Origin: Chitinophagaceae bacterium
GTDB taxonomy: Bacteria; Bacteroidota; Bacteroidia; Chitinophagales; Chitinophagaceae
Reading direction: 5' to 3'
Assembly (NCBI GenBank): GCA_016786885.1
Contig: JAEUVO010000022.1
Span: 20,859 to 84,858 of the forward strand
Length of the DNA: 64,000 bases
A program made the translations under genes and the position numbers. Positions within the stretch are counted from its first letter, which is position 1. Every line of letters begins with the position of its first letter. The notes beneath the pieces were generated by a model, which had not been told where the DNA came from, ran no database searches, and worked only from the letters and a program-made list of their open reading frames with translations. This document shows, one piece after another, positions 50,819-62,000 of the stretch.

Positions 50819-53800
50819 ATGAATAAAACCTTACTTTTTGTTGTACTGGCGACAACATTGTTCTTTTCCTGCACAAATATTAATCCATCGCATGACAAGC
50901 AAAAAATGAGCGCTGAAAGAAATGCAAAAAACAGTACTCATTTTGCTGCTGCAAAACAGGATGGTATTCTGGAAGCCCAAAAAATGGAGTTTGAGCGTAC
51001 AAAAGATATTTCATTAGGCTATGTCCCCAAGCACCGCCTATTATATGCAATGGAGGAATTAAAGGTTGCCAGAAATAGTGGCACTTATGCCCAGCGGATT
51101 AATGCTTTAACATGGACGGAAAGAGGATCTAATACTGATGCAGTTGGTCCAAGTAATGGAAATGGAAGGCTGGGATCAAGTGTAACGAGTGGACGAATGA
51201 GAACAATTTGGGTTGATCTTACTGATGTTACCAACAGGACAGTTTGGGTGGGTGGTGTTGCAGGCGGCCTCTGGAAGACAACAGATATAACGGCGGCAAC
51301 ACCTTCGTGGACGCTGGTAAATGATTTCTTAGGAAATCTTGCAGTTGCTTCCATTTGTCAGAGCCCGGCCAATAATAATATAATGTACTTTGGTACTGGC
51401 GAAAAATCTGTGAATGCAGATGCTGTGCAGGGTGGTGGTGTATGGAAGAGTACAGATAACGGAGTTACATGGAATTTGTTAGGGTCTACCACTAATTTCT
51501 GGAATGTCTCAAATGTAGTGTGTGATCCCACTAACCCCAATATCGTCTATGTGGCAACTATGGGGCCTAACCTAACAGGTATCCAGCGATCAACGGACGG
51601 GGGTATATCCTGGACAAACATTACGCCAACTGGTTTAAATACTGCGGTAACAGAAATGGAAATAAGCAGTACTGGACGGATGCATATTGTATGTGGATAC
51701 GCAAACGGCTATTTTGATGCAAACCCTTCCGGTTACCGATATACGGATAATCCTTCTACTGTTAATTCAGGATCATGGACTTCACCGGCCGTCTCATTTA
51801 CTTCCACTGCTTATAATACAGACATTGCAACAGCAGGTAATACATTATATGCTTTACCCGCAAATTCATCATACCAGACAAACCAGGTATGGAAATCGAC
51901 TGATGGCGGAGCCAACTGGGCTGTTACACCCACCACACCAACAACAGGAGGAAGTGCTCCGGTAAGCAGCGGACAAGCCTGGTATAATCTTGCAATAGGA
52001 GTAGATCCTTCTGATCCGAACAATGTTATGGTTGGGGGGCTTAACAGTTACCGCTCTACAGACGGGGGGGCAACCTGGTCACTTAATTCGGTTTGGGTCA
52101 CAGGTGTGCCGGGATCAAGTAATTATATTCATGCCGATCATCATATCATTGTTTGGAATAATAACCAGGTGCTCGATGGAGGAGACGGAGGTATTTTTTA
52201 TTCAGCAGATGACGGGGCCACTTTTGCTGACAGGAATGTAGGTTTACGCTTAAAACAGTTTTATGCCTGCGCTATTCACCCTACTTCAACCAATTATTTT
52301 TTAGGGGGAACACAGGATAATGGTGTGCACCAGTTAAATGGGCCTGGTATTACCAGTAGTGTTGAAGTAACCGGCGGTGACGGAGCTTTTGTTCATATTG
52401 ATGAAGATGAACCGCAATTCCAGTTTGGTTCTTATGTGTATAGCAATTTTCGCAGAAGTACTGATGGAGGAGCTACCTGGTCAAATATTAATTTCGGTAA
52501 CTCCGGGCTGTTCATTAGCCCAACTGATTATGATGATGTTAATAACCGGTTATATGGGCCATGGACTACTGGCCGGTATTTAAGGTGGAATAATCCCACT
52601 ACCGGTTCATCTGGTACATCAGTACTGGTAGCTGCTTTTGCTGGTGGTACTGTCTCTCATACCGCAGTGTCAAGATATACACCGAACCGTGTGTTTTTTG
52701 GAACTACAAACGGTAAGATTGTAAGAGTAAGTGATGCCGAATCAGGTTCACCTGTCGCTTTGGATATAACAGGGAGCGGAATGAGTGCATCTACCGTCAG
52801 TTGTATAGCTCAGGGCACTACCGAGAACAATTTACTGGCTACTTTTTCTAATTATGGAGCTACCCATGTATGGGTAAGTACAACAGGTGGAGGTGCTGCA
52901 GCCTGGACAAATATTACAGGTACAGGGCTCCCGGATATTCCTGTAAGATGGGCCATGTTTTATCCTGATGATAACACCCAGGCAATTCTTGCTACTGATA
53001 TGGGGATATATGAAACAAGCCTTATCAATGGCGGTTCTACTGTTTGGGTTCAAAATTCAAGTTTTCCGGCAGTACGGACAGATATGCTACAGTATCGTTT
53101 TAATGATAATACTTTCCTCGCTGCTACACACGGAAGGGGTCTATGGACATCAACTATAACGCCAACACTTCCATATGTGCGGTTTGCTTCTTCTTATACA
53201 TATAGTAGTATAAAGACAGAAGCTACAGGCACTACTACAGGTTGCAGAAATTATACCGATTATACACTGAATATGCACATAGATAAAGCACCGACCGGTG
53301 CAGCAGCCGTAACATTGAGTATAGCCGGTGGAGCAACAGCCACACAAGGCGTAGACTATGATTTTACTACAAATGGAAATTTTGCTGCCCCATCCAACAT
53401 AATCACTTTTCCTAATGGATCTGCAGCTCAGCAAACAATCACTATCAGGGTATATAATGATGCCCAGGTGGAAGGTACCACTTCTGAACTCTTTACTCTT
53501 AATTATTCTATCGGAGGAGGAACAGATGCTGTGGCTGCACCAAGTAGTACCAGTTATACTTTTTATATTGGGGATAGCGATGTTGCTCCGACAACGACAA
53601 CCGTTGAAACAGTCTTAAATAATAATGTTACAGAGCATTTGGGTAATAATGGTACTTATTATTTTTATTCCTCTGCTGCTAGCCGGCTTATTAATAGCGT
53701 TACCGGTGCAACCGGTAGCCTGGGTTGTGTCAGCTCCAATTTGTTTGAAGCCGGAAATATCTGGCAATCATTTTTGGGAGGAGAACGTTCACAAAAAGTA

Positions 53801-54607
53801 ATTGAAGTGACGCCTACTACCAATACCGGCTCCACTTATACGATCGGGCTATATTTTACCGCTGCAGAATTAGCGGGTAAAACGCCGGCCAATCTGCGAA
53901 TAGCGAAAACAACTGCGGCAACAATGGCTGCCGCCAATTCAGGGAACACTACTATTGTGACAACAAGCTTTGCGGCTTATAATGGCAGTGATTATGTATT
54001 CACCGCATCATTTACAGGATTTTCTAAGTTTTTCCTTGTAGATAATTTAGTAACACTGCCTGTTGATCTTCTTTCTTTCAGCGGAGCATTAAATACACAA
54101 TACCACAGTGAATTGCAGTGGCAGACTACCAATCAATACAACCTGAGCAACTTTGAGATACAGCGCAGTTATGATGGAGCTCAGTTTAGTGTTGCAGGAA
54201 CAGTTAATGCAGTACAAAATCCGGCACAATTCCAGAATTACTCCTTTACAGATCCCCTGGTAGCGAAAACTGTAAATTTCTACAGGCTTAAAATGGTGGA
54301 TCAGGATGGCCGTTCTAAGTTCAGCGCTATTATCAGGCTCAATAATAACCGGCCGGAAAAATTTGTTGAACTGGTACAGAACCCGGTACGGGAAACTATC
54401 TCATTCATTATTAATAACCAGGAGCGGCAAAATGTTTCTGTGCAATTAATAAGCAGTTCAGGACAATTGATAAAAAGATGGGAGCCGGGCCGTATTGAAG
54501 GTTATGTTTCATTACCATTAAATAGTTACCAGATTGCCGGAGGTATTTATGTCTTGAGGGTGAGTGCAGGCAATAGGGCAGAAAGTTTAAGAGTCAGTAT
54601 TCAATAA
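50819..54607 (+). CDS. BNR-repeat secreted protein with Calx-beta and T9SS sorting domain
   Basis: 1262-aa surface or secreted protein. The N-terminus MNKTLLFVVLATTLFFSCTN is a signal sequence with a lipoprotein-like Cys18. Residues ~90-780 form beta-propellers with BNR/sortilin repeats: STDNGVTWN, STDGGISWT, STDGGANWA, STDGGATWS (twice) and SADDGATFA. A Calx-beta-like domain follows at ~785-920 (GVDYDFTTNGNF, YNDAQVEGTTSE). Near 1080-1180 lies the Fn3-like module LPVDLLSFSGAL...ELQWQTTNQYN. The last ~78 residues are a T9SS type A sorting domain (LVQNPVRETISF...GGIYVLRV). The role is likely adhesion or glycan binding. The start at 50819 was chosen for the signal sequence. Confidence 0.88.
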   Translation: MNKTLLFVVLATTLFFSCTNINPSHDKQKMSAERNAKNSTHFAAAKQDGILEAQKMEFERTKDISLGYVPKHRLLYAMEELKVARNSGTYAQRINALTWTERGSNTDAVGPSNGNGRLGSSVTSGRMRTIWVDLTDVTNRTVWVGGVAGGLWKTTDITAATPSWTLVNDFLGNLAVASICQSPANNNIMYFGTGEKSVNADAVQGGGVWKSTDNGVTWNLLGSTTNFWNVSNVVCDPTNPNIVYVATMGPNLTGIQRSTDGGISWTNITPTGLNTAVTEMEISSTGRMHIVCGYANGYFDANPSGYRYTDNPSTVNSGSWTSPAVSFTSTAYNTDIATAGNTLYALPANSSYQTNQVWKSTDGGANWAVTPTTPTTGGSAPVSSGQAWYNLAIGVDPSDPNNVMVGGLNSYRSTDGGATWSLNSVWVTGVPGSSNYIHADHHIIVWNNNQVLDGGDGGIFYSADDGATFADRNVGLRLKQFYACAIHPTSTNYFLGGTQDNGVHQLNGPGITSSVEVTGGDGAFVHIDEDEPQFQFGSYVYSNFRRSTDGGATWSNINFGNSGLFISPTDYDDVNNRLYGPWTTGRYLRWNNPTTGSSGTSVLVAAFAGGTVSHTAVSRYTPNRVFFGTTNGKIVRVSDAESGSPVALDITGSGMSASTVSCIAQGTTENNLLATFSNYGATHVWVSTTGGGAAAWTNITGTGLPDIPVRWAMFYPDDNTQAILATDMGIYETSLINGGSTVWVQNSSFPAVRTDMLQYRFNDNTFLAATHGRGLWTSTITPTLPYVRFASSYTYSSIKTEATGTTTGCRNYTDYTLNMHIDKAPTGAAAVTLSIAGGATATQGVDYDFTTNGNFAAPSNIITFPNGSAAQQTITIRVYNDAQVEGTTSELFTLNYSIGGGTDAVAAPSSTSYTFYIGDSDVAPTTTTVETVLNNNVTEHLGNNGTYYFYSSAASRLINSVTGATGSLGCVSSNLFEAGNIWQSFLGGERSQKVIEVTPTTNTGSTYTIGLYFTAAELAGKTPANLRIAKTTAATMAAANSGNTTIVTTSFAAYNGSDYVFTASFTGFSKFFLVDNLVTLPVDLLSFSGALNTQYHSELQWQTTNQYNLSNFEIQRSYDGAQFSVAGTVNAVQNPAQFQNYSFTDPLVAKTVNFYRLKMVDQDGRSKFSAIIRLNNNRPEKFVELVQNPVRETISFIINNQERQNVSVQLISSSGQLIKRWEPGRIEGYVSLPLNSYQIAGGIYVLRVSAGNRAESLRVSIQ

Positions 54608-54624
54608 CAAGTGCATGAATTTCT

Positions 54625-54658
54625 AAAAAAGCCTGCCCTGAATGGTGCAGGCTTTTTT
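54625..54658 (+). terminator. Strong intrinsic terminator
   Basis: AAAAAAGCCTGC (54625-54636) pairs perfectly with GCAGGCTTTTTT (54647-54658). It ends the BNR-repeat gene. Confidence 0.9.
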
Positions 54659-54669
54659 AAATCTTTACA

Positions 54670-55191
54670 ATGAAAATAGAATATTATAATAGTTCCGGCT
54701 TTCGGATGTTCATATTAAGCTGTATTATTTTTTCGTCCTGTATATTGTTTTCATGTGCCCAATCTGGGCAACTGGTTAAAAAAGTACATACATTTTATAC
54801 AGAGAGATTGCCGGGCAATATTCCTGTTTTTCCATCTTTGGTAAGGCGGGATACGATCATAACAATTTATGCCGAAACAACCAGCCGGCATATAGTTTGG
54901 GATACGGCATACAAAGGACAAAATGTTTACCTCATCCGGGCAAACCTGATTGAGCAGTTGCCAGTAGAAGCGGGAATATCCAGACTCGATAACCAAAAAA
55001 TAATCATCAATCCAGCAAAAGGGTCTTTTTTATGGCAATTAAACCTGGAAGCCATTGAAACAGGACCGGCAGAATCACTAAAGCTGGCAGACAAGGACGA
55101 TAAGTTGCTTTTAAAAGGACTTTATAAAGGCAAAAGATTTATGCAGGAAGCCGGAACAGCGGTTGAACTCATAGGTTTACCATCAGTTTGA
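54670..55191 (+). CDS. Small lipoprotein of unknown function
   Basis: 173 aa (161 if started at the Met at 54706), not recognised. A hydrophobic segment FILSCIIFSSCILFSCAQSG ends in a lipobox-like FSC. The mature part has RRDTIITIYAETTSRHIVWD, NQKIIINPAKGSFLWQLNL and a C-terminal KRFMQEAGTAVELIGLP, suggesting a small beta domain. It begins 12 nt after a strong terminator, so its promoter must overlap that hairpin, or it is expressed by read-through. Confidence 0.6.
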   Translation: MKIEYYNSSGFRMFILSCIIFSSCILFSCAQSGQLVKKVHTFYTERLPGNIPVFPSLVRRDTIITIYAETTSRHIVWDTAYKGQNVYLIRANLIEQLPVEAGISRLDNQKIIINPAKGSFLWQLNLEAIETGPAESLKLADKDDKLLLKGLYKGKRFMQEAGTAVELIGLPSV

Positions 55192-55323
55192 GATAAACTT
55201 TCTAAAAGTGAAAATTTGTCATTCAGGGCAGTAAAATTTTCCGTGTTTTTGGCCAAAACTTCTCTTAATCTGACAATACCTGAAAATTTTTCCGTTTGTA
55301 AAGCCCCGGCATAGTATTTCCTG

Positions 55324-55331
55324 TACCTTCG
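55324..55331 (+). promoter_or_regulatory. -7 box of groES-groEL
   Basis: TACCTTCG (TAnnTTCG variant). The nearest TTTG (55295-55298) is 25 nt upstream, longer than usual. The leader would be about 52 nt. No CIRCE element (the HrcA site) is present. Confidence 0.4.
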
Positions 55332-55388
55332 CTGCCCCTGAGCAAACAGGGTGTCAATCCAATCAAAAAACACAAAATCAATACAATT

Positions 55389-55670
55389 ATGGCTAAGAAA
55401 GTCAATGTTACCCCGCTTCATGACAGGGTAATTGTGAAAGCAGCTGCAGCAGAAGAAAAAACTGCAGGTGGTATTATTATCCCCGATACAGCTAAAGAAA
55501 AACCACAACGTGGTACTGTTATCGCCGCAGGACCCGGCAAAAAAGATGAGCCGGTTACAGTTAAAACAGGAGACACAGTTCTTTATGGCAAATATGCCGG
55601 TACAGAGATCCAGATTGATGGCGAAGATTTTCTGATCATGAGAGAATCAGATATCCTGGCAATTGTTTAA
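55389..55670 (+). CDS. groES: Co-chaperonin GroES
   Basis: 93-aa GroES; its heptamer caps GroEL. It shows [33 protein letters not shown], including the mobile loop, and the end [25 protein letters not shown]. The length is normal. It is followed by groEL after 89 nt containing a periodic repeat. Confidence 0.98.
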   Translation: MAKKVNVTPLHDRVIVKAAAAEEKTAGGIIIPDTAKEKPQRGTVIAAGPGKKDEPVTVKTGDTVLYGKYAGTEIQIDGEDFLIMRESDILAIV

Positions 55671-55680
55671 TCAATCAGAC

Positions 55681-57394
<1,714 letters not shown>

Positions 57395-57417
57395 TATCTA
57401 ATAAAGTCCCTTAATAG

Positions 57418-57460
57418 AAAGAATAGGGTTGTATCATTTTTGATACAACCCTATTCTTTT
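57418..57460 (+). terminator. 19-bp hairpin terminator after groEL
   Basis: AAAGAATAGGGTTGTATCA and TGATACAACCCTATTCTTT pair without a mismatch around TTTT, and T-rich sequence follows. It could act on both strands. Confidence 0.9.
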
Positions 57461-57695
57461 GTAAGTAAGCCTGGTAGAATGCTATAATTAACTAATGTAG
57501 TATTATAACGGAAAATTTACTATGCATTTACACAGATAAAATACTGAAACAGCCTCTTTTTATCTCAAGAAATCATGATTTTTTTTTTGCGTGATATCGG
57601 TAATCCTAACTTGTATTTAAGTTTCCGGAACTTCTTTTTTTGGGTTCAGATTAGTGGCGGTTAAACAATATTTTTAAATTCAAAAATTAGAAGTT
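57461..57695. other. Gene-free stretch between groEL and the lipoprotein gene
   Basis: With the terminator, 301 bp hold no gene. The rest is AT-rich, with an ATTTTTTTTTTGC-type T-tract near 57580 and no clear full -7 match before 57696. No tRNA-like cloverleaf or open frame of note was seen. Confidence 0.6.
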
Positions 57696-58637
57696 ATGAA
57701 GTATTACTTTAAGGTGATGCTTGTCATTACCATTATTTCCGTAAGTATTTTTAGTTGTAAGAGGGAGAGCCTAAATAAAAACAAGAAGGTTGAAACAGGC
57801 ACTTTAATTAAACCTGGTCAGGAAAACAGTGCATTGGGAAAACTTCCTAATTATAAGGCCACTCCTGAAGAAATTGCAGCAGCAAAAAGAGCATGGTTAA
57901 ATGGTATTAAGCGGCCAGATGTGGCTGCAAGGGGAGGATGTGGTGAACATGTTTCCGAAACTATCATAGCTGAACAGGCTGTATATAACTCATGCGGTAA
58001 TTATGATATAACATACCTGATATTGTCTTATGATTTGGTTGGAAGCGGTTACGAGACACAACCAGTATCAGCATCATTTACCGATTATAACAGCTCATCT
58101 CTCAGTGCAACATTAATTAGCAGTAATGCCACACTTGTCGACCCTGATTGCAAAGCCTGGTATTATGATGGCTATTGCGATATGATCCGGGAATACACTT
58201 ATGTTGTTACAAATGTACCATTTCCATCAAATACACCCCCTTCGGTGGGGCAGTATTCACTACAACTGCTTTCAGGATTTTCTTCCAATTGTACTCCTTT
58301 AACTGTTTCAGGGAGCTTACCAGGCACCATTACTTCAGCTAGTTATTATTCCAACAACCTAGCCCGGGCTACAGTAAATCCGACTGGCGCAGGATCGGTT
58401 TTAATCTCCACAGATTGCTCAACTCTGTGCTTTCAGCCATTTTTGTGTCCTGACTTTGGAACGTTTCAATACTGGCCTGTAAGTAATCCGCCTAATATTA
58501 CTACTATTACAATTCCGACTACAGGGGCATTATTAAGTTTGCCCGCCGGAACTTATGGTTACAGTATTACTTTAACATATACAATTGGCGGAAACACTGT
58601 AGTAAGTCTGCCACTGACCGGGACATTTACAATCTAA
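57696..58637 (+). CDS. Lipoprotein of unknown function
   Basis: 313 aa, not recognised. The signal ends SVSIFSCKRES (lipobox FSC). A charged helical segment, YKATPEEIAAAKRAWLNGIKR, follows. The mature domain has four or more Cys (GGCGEH, YNSCGNYD, DPDCKAWYYDGYCDM, SNCTPL, DCSTLCFQPFLCPDFG), likely paired. Strands such as YDITYLILSYDLVGSGYE and GYSITLTYTIGGNTVVSLP suggest beta-sandwich folds. The Cys-rich secreted nature points to an extracellular binding protein. It is monocistronic. Confidence 0.65.
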   Translation: MKYYFKVMLVITIISVSIFSCKRESLNKNKKVETGTLIKPGQENSALGKLPNYKATPEEIAAAKRAWLNGIKRPDVAARGGCGEHVSETIIAEQAVYNSCGNYDITYLILSYDLVGSGYETQPVSASFTDYNSSSLSATLISSNATLVDPDCKAWYYDGYCDMIREYTYVVTNVPFPSNTPPSVGQYSLQLLSGFSSNCTPLTVSGSLPGTITSASYYSNNLARATVNPTGAGSVLISTDCSTLCFQPFLCPDFGTFQYWPVSNPPNITTITIPTTGALLSLPAGTYGYSITLTYTIGGNTVVSLPLTGTFTI

Positions 58638-58696
58638 AAAAAAGAATTTTTTTAGATTCCAAAAAGGGGGTAAATAATACATTATTTACCCCCTTT
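58631..58696 (+). terminator. Two successive hairpins after the lipoprotein gene
   Basis: The first, AT-only in its core, is AATCTAAAAAAA/TTTTTTTAGATT (58631-58658) and includes the stop codon. The second, AAAGGGGGTAAATAA/TTATTTACCCCCTTT (58663-58677 and 58682-58696), is a 15-bp stem and the likely terminator. Confidence 0.7.
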
Positions 58697-59076
58697 GATT
58701 TAGGTGTATTTATCTTGTTGAAGAGGTACTTATCACATTGTTACTCTTTGCGGAAACATTTAAATTATAATACATTAGCCTTTGTTTTGTCGGATCAGGG
58801 CGACTATACCGTACAAAGCAAAGGATTGCTTTTCTGGCGATCCTCAAAGCATGAATAACTCTATCACGGTACGATTAGAGTCACTTTCCTGAAAAGAAGG
58901 GCTTTTTCTATTGTTAGTTGTTTAAACGGCATGAATACCAAATTCGACGTAAACACCATAAAATTGTTTTTTTGCTATTTGGCGAATTTGAAAAATCCCT
59001 AATTTTAACAGCCTGATGGCTACCATAATTTGAAAGCGCAATTGCTTTCAAAACCTTATTTATCTAAAACTTCTTT
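58697..59076. other. Gene-free leader region of the secreted protease gene
   Basis: About 380 bp with no plausible coding frame. It holds the folded segment at 58802-58882. A 9-bp hairpin, TTTGAAAGC (59029-59037)/GCTTTCAAA (59044-59052), lies 24 nt before the start codon. T-rich stretches occur near 58905 and 58966. Confidence 0.6.
58802..58882 (+). promoter_or_regulatory. Candidate structured leader RNA
   Basis: Nested pairs GACT (58802-58805)/AGTC (58879-58882) and CGTAC (58810-58814)/GTACG (58869-58873) enclose the 8-bp hairpin AGGATTGC/GCGATCCT (58822-58844). Two rival pairings exist: AAAGCAA/TTGCTTT (58815-58832) and ACTCTA/TAGAGT (58858-58881). Mutually exclusive helices are what a switch would need. 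I could not match it to a known riboswitch. Confidence 0.3.
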
Positions 59077-62000
59077 ATGAGAAAAATTTACAAGCTCAGT
59101 CTTACGGTTTTTGCTGCTTTGACATTCTCATCTTTGATGTTTGCCCAAAACAGATTTTTCACTGATGCAGGTGAAAACAGAACAGTGCAGACAGCTGGTC
59201 AAAGAGTAATTATTCCGCAAAAATTCAGAACATCTTCTATGGATGTTCAGGCAATGAAGAATTTCCTCTGGTCACTTCCTTCCGAACGGGCTATTATTGC
59301 CAATCGCAACCTGGCACCAGTAGTTGAATTGCCCATGCCAGATGGCCAGATGGCCAGATTCCGGATATGGGAAAGCAGTATTCAGGAGCCTGCTTTACAG
59401 GCAAAATTCCCTGATATCAGAACCTTTGCAGGACAAGGGATAGACGACCCTTATGCATCCATCCGTCTTGACTACAGCCCGGATGCGGGTTTCCATGGTC
59501 AAATATTGTCACATGTCAAGGGCAGAGTCTTCATTGACCCATATGCAAGAGGCGATGTAAATAATTATGTTAGTTATTTTACTAAAGATTATGGAACAAG
59601 AGCTCCGTTCAATTGTGAAGTAACTGAGTTTGCTGAACCGTTGCCAAGAATTGAAGCTGGCCCATGCCGCGGTACACAGTTATACACTTACAGATTGGCT
59701 GTAGCAAATACAAATGAATATGCTGCAGCTGTGGGCGGTACTACAGATGCATTGCTGCATGCTGCCATTGTAACTGCAGTGAACAGGGTGGTAGGTGTTT
59801 ATGAAACTGAGCTTGCGATCAGAATGGTTTTAGTTGCGAACAATGACCTTGTTGAGTTTACAACAACAGAAACAGATCCGTTCACAGGAAATAACAATGC
59901 TAATACGTTAATTAACGAAAGTCAAACTCAGATCACAAGTATAATTGGAACAGCCAATTTTGATATTGGCCATACATTCAGTACAGGCGCAGGTGGTTTA
60001 GCTGGCTTAGGAGTTGTTTGTAATGCATCAAATAAAGCCAGGGGCGTTACAGGTTTAAGTAATCCGGTTGGAGATGTTTTTTATATTGACTTTGTGGCCC
60101 ATGAAGTAGGGCATCAATTCAGAGGTAACCATAGCTTTAATGGTCAGGTTGGTAACTGTAGCGGAGGTAATAGAAATGGTGGCACAGCTTATGAACCAGG
60201 AAGTGGTACAACTATTCAGGCATATGCGGGTATTTGTGGTTCTGACGATATACAGCCTAATAGTGATCCTTTTTTTCATACAATCAGCTTTGATGAAATA
60301 AGCAATTTCGTGGCTACAGGCGGTGGAGCCGGATGTGCCGTGCTAACTCCAACGGGTAATACTATTCCTGTTATCACAGCAATGGATAATAATAACGTAA
60401 GTATCCCGATAAGTACACCTTTTACCCTGACTGGAACAGCTACAGATGGTGATGGTGATCCGTTGACTTATTGCTGGGAACAATGGGACTTAGGTCCACA
60501 GGGCGCATGGAACAGTGGCGCAACAAGTACAACAGCACCAAACTTCAAATCAAGAATACCAAAGACAACAGGAAGCAGAACTTTTCCGGATATGGCGGTA
60601 ATTCTCGCCAACTTCCCTGCTAATCCTGCTGCTACTATGGGTGGTTTAAAAGGAGAGACACTTCCTACTGTTGCCCGTACTATGAAATTCAGGTTAACAG
60701 TAAGAGATAATCGTGTTACTGGTGGCGGTGTTACCACTGGTGGTGATGGATGTGGTACATTCTCATCAATGTTCCAGGTTAATGTGGTTGGAACAACACC
60801 TTTTACTGTAAGTTTTCCAAATGGTGGCGAATCTTTTGTTGGCGGATCAACGCAGACAATTACTTGGAACAATGCAGGTACAAATGCAAGCCCTTTTAAC
60901 GTGGCCAATGTTAGAATCTTATTGTCTACTGACGGAGGTTTGACTTATCCTACAGTAGTTTCAGCAAGTACAGCTAACGATGGTTCAGAAGCATTATCCA
61001 TTCCGGTAGTTTCTACAACTACTGCAAGGATAAAAGTTGAAGCTATTGGAAATATATTCTTTGATATTTCTAATGCCAATTTCACTATTACTCCTCCGCC
61101 AACCGGCTTTAGTTTTGGACCAACAACTCCTGCTACAGCTACTTGTCCGGCTCCTGCCACAATGAATGTGACATTGCCAACAATTTCAAATGGAGGATTT
61201 AGTAATGCAATTACTTTAGCTGCTACTGCTGGTGTGCCTGCCGGTACTAACGTTACATTTGGTACAAATCCTGTGACACCAGGCAACAGCAGTGTGGTGA
61301 CATTGAACAATACAAATACACTGGCTGCCGGTTCATATGTAGTCACTATTACCGGAACTGCAACAGGTGCCCCTGATCAAACAGCTAACCTGACCTTTAC
61401 TGTTAACCCGGGTACCGGGCCAACGATCACCACCCAGCCGGTTAACCAAACAGTATGTGCCGGTTCAAATGCAACATTTAGTGTAGTAGCAACCGGTACT
61501 TATCAATGGCAGGTGAGCACCAATGGTGGCGGAACCTGGACCAACGTTGCGGGTGCCACTTCGGCTTCTTATACCATTACTGGTGTTACTGCTGGATTAA
61601 GCGGTAACCAATACCGTGTTGTGGTAACAGGTCAGTGCGGTAGTACCAACTCTAACGCTGCCACACTTACTGTGAATACAGCACCTGCGGTTACTTCACA
61701 ACCGCAAAGCCTTACACTTTGCTCAGGAAGTGCTGCTTCATTCAGTGTTGCAGCTACTGGCTCAGGTCTTACTTACCAATGGGAATTGAGTACTGATGGC
61801 GGTGGTACATATAATCCAATTGCTGGGGCTACATCTGCTACTTATAACATTGCCAGTGTAACTGTTGGAATGAACAACAACAGGTATCGTTGTGTGGTTT
61901 CAGGTACTTGTACTCCTGCTGCTACTTCATCTGCAGCAACCTTATTAGTATCTTCTTCTATAACAGTTACTACAAATCCTGTTAGCCAGACAGTTTGTGA

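Noticed and set aside
54707..54759. Possible frameshifted T9SS domain in the small lipoprotein downstream of the BNR-repeat gene
   Set aside because: The BNR protein already ends with a complete sorting domain and a strong terminator; the lipoprotein has its own signal sequence.
60468..61346. Two long antisense frames (146 and 133 codons) within the metalloprotease gene
   Set aside because: They are shadows of a Gly/Thr-rich coding sequence; the sense frame has clear domains.
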